From: a virus
DNA length: 64,000 bases
Virus record (IMG/VR): IMGVR_UViG_3300034031_000046
Coordinates: 64,001-128,000 of that record
Strand: one strand, 5' to 3'
The notes beneath the pieces were generated by a model that was not told the DNA's origin, did no database searches, and saw only the letters and a program-made list of their open reading frames with translations. The position numbers were made by a program, and so were the translations under genes. Shown here piece by piece: positions 60,123 through 64,000 of this stretch. Positions within the stretch are counted from its first letter, which is position 1; every line of letters starts with the position of its first letter.

Positions 60123-60758
60123 ATGCAGGACGAATTACAAGAAATACAGGACACACTGACGGACAAGCAACAAAGTGATCTCAACAAACTTGCAGGAATT
60201 TTTTCTTGCGAGTTAGGGTATCCAACACCTGAAGGCTTTGAGTTTCAAAACGCGTTCGCCCCTCAACCGCGAACAGCCTATCGAATGGCTCTGGTGGCCT
60301 TTGGCTTGTTTCGTGGATGCGACACGCTGAACGAGGGCGATCACTGCCTTGAGGACAATATTGTCGATGGGGTGGTGAGAGATGAGGTTGTCTTCGGCGC
60401 CGTGCAGCAGTCGATGGCCGCACCGATGTCTCTGCCGCCAGTCGAGTCGCCCGCAGTCAACTGCCTTCCACCGTCGCCTCAGGGTGTCTCGATAGGACGG
60501 GTGGTACACTATGTTCTTGGCGCGTTTGACATTGAAAGACCTCATTTTATGTCCCACATAAGATTGGACGGTGTGCACCGCAGTGCACTGGTTGCCGCGG
60601 TCAATCAGGAGACTGGAGATGAAAAAGGCTGCGTAACTCTCACTATCTTCTTCGATGAGGGCGACACTGCCGAAAATCAGTTGATGGCCCGTCTGCGGAA
60701 TGTTCCGTATTGCGCCGCGAAATTACCGGGAACATGGCACTGGCCCGAGCGGGCATAA
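60123..60758 (+). CDS. Hypothetical protein
   Basis: 211 aa, acidic, helical start, beta-rich end. No motif recognised. It is divergent from the lipoprotein gene (60-bp gap) and contains a copy of the 16-bp palindrome (60573-60588). Confidence 0.5.
   Translation: MQDELQEIQDTLTDKQQSDLNKLAGIFSCELGYPTPEGFEFQNAFAPQPRTAYRMALVAFGLFRGCDTLNEGDHCLEDNIVDGVVRDEVVFGAVQQSMAAPMSLPPVESPAVNCLPPSPQGVSIGRVVHYVLGAFDIERPHFMSHIRLDGVHRSALVAAVNQETGDEKGCVTLTIFFDEGDTAENQLMARLRNVPYCAAKLPGTWHWPERA
60573..60588. repeat. 16-bp dispersed palindrome
   Basis: GTGCACCGCAGTGCAC in a hypothetical gene, one base from the 5545-5560 copy. Confidence 0.5.
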
Positions 60759-60764
60759 AACATC

Positions 60765-61121
60765 ATGGACACACAAGTTTCGTTACCCAAAAACATAGAC
60801 ACCTTCGAGGCGTGTGTCGAATCGTCTCCCATTACGTTCGAGAGCGGGAGTGGGAACGTCTTCGCCGATATGGGCCTCAAGAATCCAGAGACGTGCCGCT
60901 TGAAGGCACATTTTATTCTGGCAATCTCCACAGCCATAAAAGAGCGCGGCCTCACCGAAGTTGAAGCAGCACAACTGTTGCAAATCAACCGTTCGCGCTC
61001 GCAACTGGTGCAGCTTCGCCGCAAATTCGTTAATTCTTCGATTGAAACACTCCTGACGCATCTCAACCGGCTGGGCCTTGAGGTGGAGGTTCGCGAGAGG
61101 GAGAAGAGCGCGCAGGCATAA
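60765..61121 (+). CDS. XRE-type helix-turn-helix protein (HTH_37-like)
   Basis: 118 aa. Residues about 45-105 match the XRE antitoxin-like family: LKAHFILAISTAIKERGLT, EVEAAQLLQINRSRSQLV and SIETLLTHLNRLGLEVEV. Such proteins act as antitoxins of HigBA-type pairs or as repressors. No neighbouring toxin is evident, so it is more likely a phage regulator. Confidence 0.75.
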   Translation: MDTQVSLPKNIDTFEACVESSPITFESGSGNVFADMGLKNPETCRLKAHFILAISTAIKERGLTEVEAAQLLQINRSRSQLVQLRRKFVNSSIETLLTHLNRLGLEVEVREREKSAQA

Positions 61122-61127
61122 ACCATC

Positions 61128-61838
61128 ATGAACTATCGCATTCACTTCAAATCCCTGCTGGCGTTCCTTACGCTTTGGGCGTTGCGCATCCTCTTCTTTG
61201 GATTCGTCGCCTCACTGGTGATTCTTGGCGCCATAAAGTTTCTGGATGTTCGTTATATGCTGACGTGCATCGCCATCTTTGTGGGATTACTTGGTCTGGT
61301 GATGCTCTATGGCTCCGTAGAAAACGCAACATGGAGCAAGGCTGTCGAGAGAGTACGGTCGAAAACCTACATTTGCGAGAAATGCGGATTACTCGAAGAA
61401 GATGAAACGAAAATCGTCACTCGCGAGGAAACGCTGCCTGTCAAGGGTGAGAATGTCACGGTCACAGGTCAACTGCGCGCGTGCGAGTACTGCGATACCG
61501 TCCTGAATGATGAAGTGCTCGACGACGCGCAGTTGAGAGCCGCTTATGCGATCTATCGCGAACGCCACGGCCTCGCGCCAGATGAATCCATCGCGAATTT
61601 TACACCGTGCCCTTTCGATATCGGTGATCGAGTGAGAGTGAAAGCGAGTGTGACAGCCAATTCACCATACGGAGATATTGGGCGTGTCATTGAAATCTCC
61701 GTGCCCGAATATATCCGCGTTCAATATCAGAATGGCACCAATTATCCGCACAAGCCCGAGGTGCTGGAGAAAGTCCCCCTCACTGAGTTTTTTCTCTTTC
61801 GCGCTATTGAAAAACATAATGAGGGTGAGGGACCATGA
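61128..61838 (+). CDS. Membrane protein with zinc ribbon and KOW/SH3-like domain
   Basis: 236 aa. Two membrane helices (residues about 12-30 and 37-62), then a CEKCG ... CEYC zinc pair, and a C-terminal barrel-like segment (FDIGDRVRVKASVTANS, IGRVIEIS). A near-copy of the 13-mer lies at 61352-61364. It overlaps the following gene by 4 bp. Function unknown. Confidence 0.55.
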   Translation: MNYRIHFKSLLAFLTLWALRILFFGFVASLVILGAIKFLDVRYMLTCIAIFVGLLGLVMLYGSVENATWSKAVERVRSKTYICEKCGLLEEDETKIVTREETLPVKGENVTVTGQLRACEYCDTVLNDEVLDDAQLRAAYAIYRERHGLAPDESIANFTPCPFDIGDRVRVKASVTANSPYGDIGRVIEISVPEYIRVQYQNGTNYPHKPEVLEKVPLTEFFLFRAIEKHNEGEGP

Positions 61839-62350
61839 CTCAGGAACTCCTTGACGCGATTCGTCCGACCAACGGCACAAAGTTCAGCCCAAATCTGTTT
61901 CGCTGGGCATACAAGCACCAGCATCGCGATCTTCGCGTTTACATGCGCTCGGGAAAACGCGAGGGCTTGCCGGACATGCTTTACATCGGCGACTTTTACG
62001 ACGGTGATTTCATCGGCATGCACCTGATTCGTGTGCTCTGCCAGGGCATCGCGTTACAGGAACTCTGTTATCTGAGTGGCACGTTCACGGAAGTCCCCGA
62101 TTTCTGGGAGCGCTACGTGAAGATTGGCCGTTGCGCCATCGATACGAATCACCAAATGCGATGGATGCCGTTTGACTGCAACGTGCAGCGCTATGAGATC
62201 GAGGGTGATAAACGCGTGTGCCAATGGTGTGGAGCGGTCCAGATACGACGGAAGCGCAGCGAGGTCAAGACGGTGAACTGGGAAGAGTGGGAGGCGGTGC
62301 ACGCCAACTCAAACCGGGAACTGCATGAAATGTCGCGAGGGGAATGGTGA
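61835..62350 (+). CDS. Hypothetical protein with C-terminal zinc motif
   Basis: 171 aa, basic; CQWCGAV and DCN near residues 110-130 may bind metal. No membrane helix. It overlaps the following membrane gene by 7 bp. No family recognised. Confidence 0.5.
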   Translation: MTQELLDAIRPTNGTKFSPNLFRWAYKHQHRDLRVYMRSGKREGLPDMLYIGDFYDGDFIGMHLIRVLCQGIALQELCYLSGTFTEVPDFWERYVKIGRCAIDTNHQMRWMPFDCNVQRYEIEGDKRVCQWCGAVQIRRKRSEVKTVNWEEWEAVHANSNRELHEMSRGEW

Positions 62351-62667
62351 TGAAAGACCTTTTTTGGGGCGCTGTTATCGCGGCGGCGTTGGCTCTTGGC
62401 GCATCGTTCTACGTCGCCAAGATTGACGCTGATGTCGAGAAAGAAATGAAGGCTCGTGTTGCTCAGGAAATCGCTTATGTCGATGAGCCGCGCACAGCGC
62501 CAGTCGTGACGTTTACAGAAACGCAGCAGGAGAATTTTTCCATGACCGAGCGATTTATCAATAACCGCATTGAAGAAGGCTATGTATTGAGAAGCAGTAC
62601 TCCAAGCCCTGCTCTGCGTGGGCGATACACAACCCTCTACACGGTCATGGAGCGAAAACGGAGATAA
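62344..62667 (+). CDS. Single-span membrane protein
   Basis: 107 aa (start 62344 or 62350) with a helix at about residues 8-26 (WGAVIAAALALGASFYV) and a charged outer part. It belongs to a run of four small membrane genes. Function unknown. Confidence 0.5.
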   Translation: MVMKDLFWGAVIAAALALGASFYVAKIDADVEKEMKARVAQEIAYVDEPRTAPVVTFTETQQENFSMTERFINNRIEEGYVLRSSTPSPALRGRYTTLYTVMERKRR

Positions 62668-62670
62668 ATA

Positions 62671-62988
62671 GTGATGAAACTTCAATGTCTGAAATCGTTT
62701 CGCTGGGTGATCGACAATCTAGTCCCTGTGCTCGTCAGCATAGGATTTCTTTACTACGTGGCATTTCTCGTCCGGCAGTTCGGATGGGAGAGCGCGTTCA
62801 ACGAACTCGGATATCGATTGCTCCCCGTAATCGTTGGTGCCGCCGTGGTGACACTTGGCTGCGTGATCGTAACTGTGACAATCACGGCTTTGATCTCTGT
62901 CATTTGCTACGCGATGCTCACGTACTGGTGCGTCAAAGAGTGGCTCGACCGTTCCATCACGACGCTCACAGAGGAAGAAGCCGGATGA
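62671..62988 (+). CDS. Two-span membrane protein
   Basis: 105 aa (GTG 62671 or ATG 62674). Hydrophobic segments at about residues 15-33 and 46-80. It overlaps the next gene by 4 bp. No family recognised. Confidence 0.5.
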   Translation: MMKLQCLKSFRWVIDNLVPVLVSIGFLYYVAFLVRQFGWESAFNELGYRLLPVIVGAAVVTLGCVIVTVTITALISVICYAMLTYWCVKEWLDRSITTLTEEEAG

Positions 62989-63281
62989 AGACAATTACAA
63001 GACAAAACGCAAAGAAGATACTTGCCCACGTGGCCGTGAGAGTGATTCAAATCACAGCATCTGTGTTGATGGTCTGTCTTCTCAGTTGGGCACTATTTAC
63101 CGTCTATGATGCTGTGAGGGAGAATCGCTGGAATACCGGAAACGAGGAGCACAAGGTGCCGCTTGGCCTTGCATTGATCGTCTGCGCCTTTACAGTGGTT
63201 ATCGGCATCGTGTGTATTGCCCTCTTTCTCTTCGAGATCTACGACAAACTGTTGGAGATAGCCGGAATGAAACGAAATTAA
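62985..63281 (+). CDS. Two-span membrane protein
   Basis: 98 aa from ATG 62985, which overlaps the previous stop. Helices at about residues 19-43 and 60-86 (LALIVCAFTVVIGIVCIALFLF). It closes the membrane-protein run. Function unknown; exclusion of other phages is one possibility. Confidence 0.5.
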   Translation: MKTITRQNAKKILAHVAVRVIQITASVLMVCLLSWALFTVYDAVRENRWNTGNEEHKVPLGLALIVCAFTVVIGIVCIALFLFEIYDKLLEIAGMKRN

Positions 63282-63425
63282 AGCGATGATTGAGAGGGGG
63301 AGAGCGAGCGTGTCCCCCTGACCGGCATGAGCAGCCCTGTACCCTTGACCCCTTACCCCTCCAGTAAATCCCTATAAAACCTGACACCGCAAAGTGTTCT
63401 TGATTTTCTTGAGTGGTACAGACCT
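63282..63425 (+). promoter_or_regulatory. Gap before the terminase gene
   Basis: 144 bp without a gene. CCTATAAAAC (63371-63380) offers a -10; TTGACC lies 22 bases upstream, too far for a standard promoter. The region before the small terminase is also where a packaging site commonly lies, but no diagnostic repeat is seen. Confidence 0.35.
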
Positions 63426-64000
63426 ATGCCGAAGCGAATTCTTAACGACGAACAACAAATTTACGTGGTAACCGAGCTTGCACGGTTCACGACGCCGACA
63501 CAGGTACAAGGGGCTATCAAGAAAGAATGGGATGTGGAGATGTCGTTGCAGGCCATCGAGGGCTATGACCCGACGACGGTGCAGGGCGCGAAGCTGCGGC
63601 CCGAACTGCGCACGCTTTTTTATCGCGAACGAGCACTCGCCAAGAAGAACATCGATTCACTGGGCATCACTCATGTTGCGTACCGACTGCGCGAGTTGCA
63701 GGGCGTTCTCGACCGGGCCAAGAGTCGCAAGAACGACAAGATGATTATGGATGTGATGCAGCAGGCCGCGCGTGAAGTTGGCGGCTCCTTTACCAATAAG
63801 GTGCACGTCCAGAACGACACACCCGAACCCAAAGACGCGCGGCGCATTCTGGCGGATTTCCTCGGTGTGCCGCTCGCTGCCCTGCCCGTTGCCAAGGGAC
63901 ATGATGAGAGGGAGGGGGACGAGGGAGGAGGCGACAGGGACGAGCTCGCCACCGCACCGAAGAAACCCACTGGCGCCGCAAGACGCGCGAAACCTGACGC
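63426..64000 (+). CDS. DUF2280-family terminase small subunit (3' truncated)
   Basis: 191 codons to the window edge with no stop. The N-terminal about 130 residues fit DUF2280: TELARFTTPTQVQGAIKKEW, GYDPTTVQGAKLRPELRTLF and QQAAREVGGSF, a small-terminase-associated family that begins with a DNA-binding domain. The C-terminal part is basic and low-complexity. It would recognise the packaging start and recruit the large terminase, expected just beyond the edge. Confidence 0.75.
   Translation, partial: MPKRILNDEQQIYVVTELARFTTPTQVQGAIKKEWDVEMSLQAIEGYDPTTVQGAKLRPELRTLFYRERALAKKNIDSLGITHVAYRLRELQGVLDRAKSRKNDKMIMDVMQQAAREVGGSFTNKVHVQNDTPEPKDARRILADFLGVPLAALPVAKGHDEREGDEGGGDRDELATAPKKPTGAARRAKPD

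Noticed and set aside
1-64000. Diversity-generating retroelement for the fibre genes
   Set aside because: No reverse transcriptase frame and no template/variable repeat pair were seen.

Overview
The window reads as most of the genome of a temperate, non-contractile (siphovirus-like) tailed phage that is kept as a plasmid, i.e. a phage-plasmid. Base composition is roughly 55-58 % GC and genes are tightly packed, often with ATGA overlaps. The host cannot be named. The lysis endolysin carries a copper-amine-oxidase-N-type domain, common in cell-envelope proteins of Armatimonadota and Firmicutes, and promoters are mostly extended -10 elements (TGnTAnAAT). The small terminase gene runs off the right edge and head-tail joining genes enter at the left edge, so the large terminase, portal and capsid genes probably lie just outside and the molecule may be circular.

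Layout. (1) 1-27.5 kb, + strand, virion genes: connector/terminator, a large tail protein, major tail protein, a small membrane protein plus a secreted amidase, the tail chaperone pair with a -1 slippery heptamer, tape measure, tail-tip proteins and two very large fibre genes. (2) 27.6-30.1 kb, + strand, lysis cassette: putative holin, coiled-coil membrane protein, a stand-alone response-regulator receiver, and an NlpC/P60/CHAP-like endolysin. (3) 30.2-45.4 kb, - strand, early genes: many small unknowns, a Rieske-type protein, a DnaN sliding clamp, a DnaC-like loader, an initiator gene with internal origin repeats, and a cytosine methyltransferase with seven tandem recognition-region repeats. 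(4) 45.4-50.9 kb, + strand, lysogeny/plasmid block: divergent switch, LexA-like repressor with a ribbon-helix-helix N-terminus, ParA, ParB-like, Rep, four 21-bp iterons and a tyrosine recombinase. (5) 51-63.3 kb, mostly + strand: HsdR-N-like nuclease, a protein ending in a clamp-binding motif, acyl carrier protein behind a structured RNA, tRNA-Trp, SSB, DUF433 and DUF5131 proteins, a lipoprotein, and a run of small membrane proteins. (6) 63.4 kb to the edge: DUF2280-type small terminase.

How it fits together. Two sets of replication repeats are present: palindromes inside the initiator coding sequence on the early strand (like lambda ori in gene O) and iterons directly after rep beside parAB (like P1 oriR). 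The repressor heads the repressor-parA-parB-rep operon and faces the early operon across one switch, so plasmid maintenance and lytic growth appear wired to the same point. Several repeated DNA signals span the window: a 13-bp asymmetric word, a 16-bp palindrome, a 27-bp promoter-like element on the early strand, and promoter/C-rich-leader/terminator units ahead of late genes.
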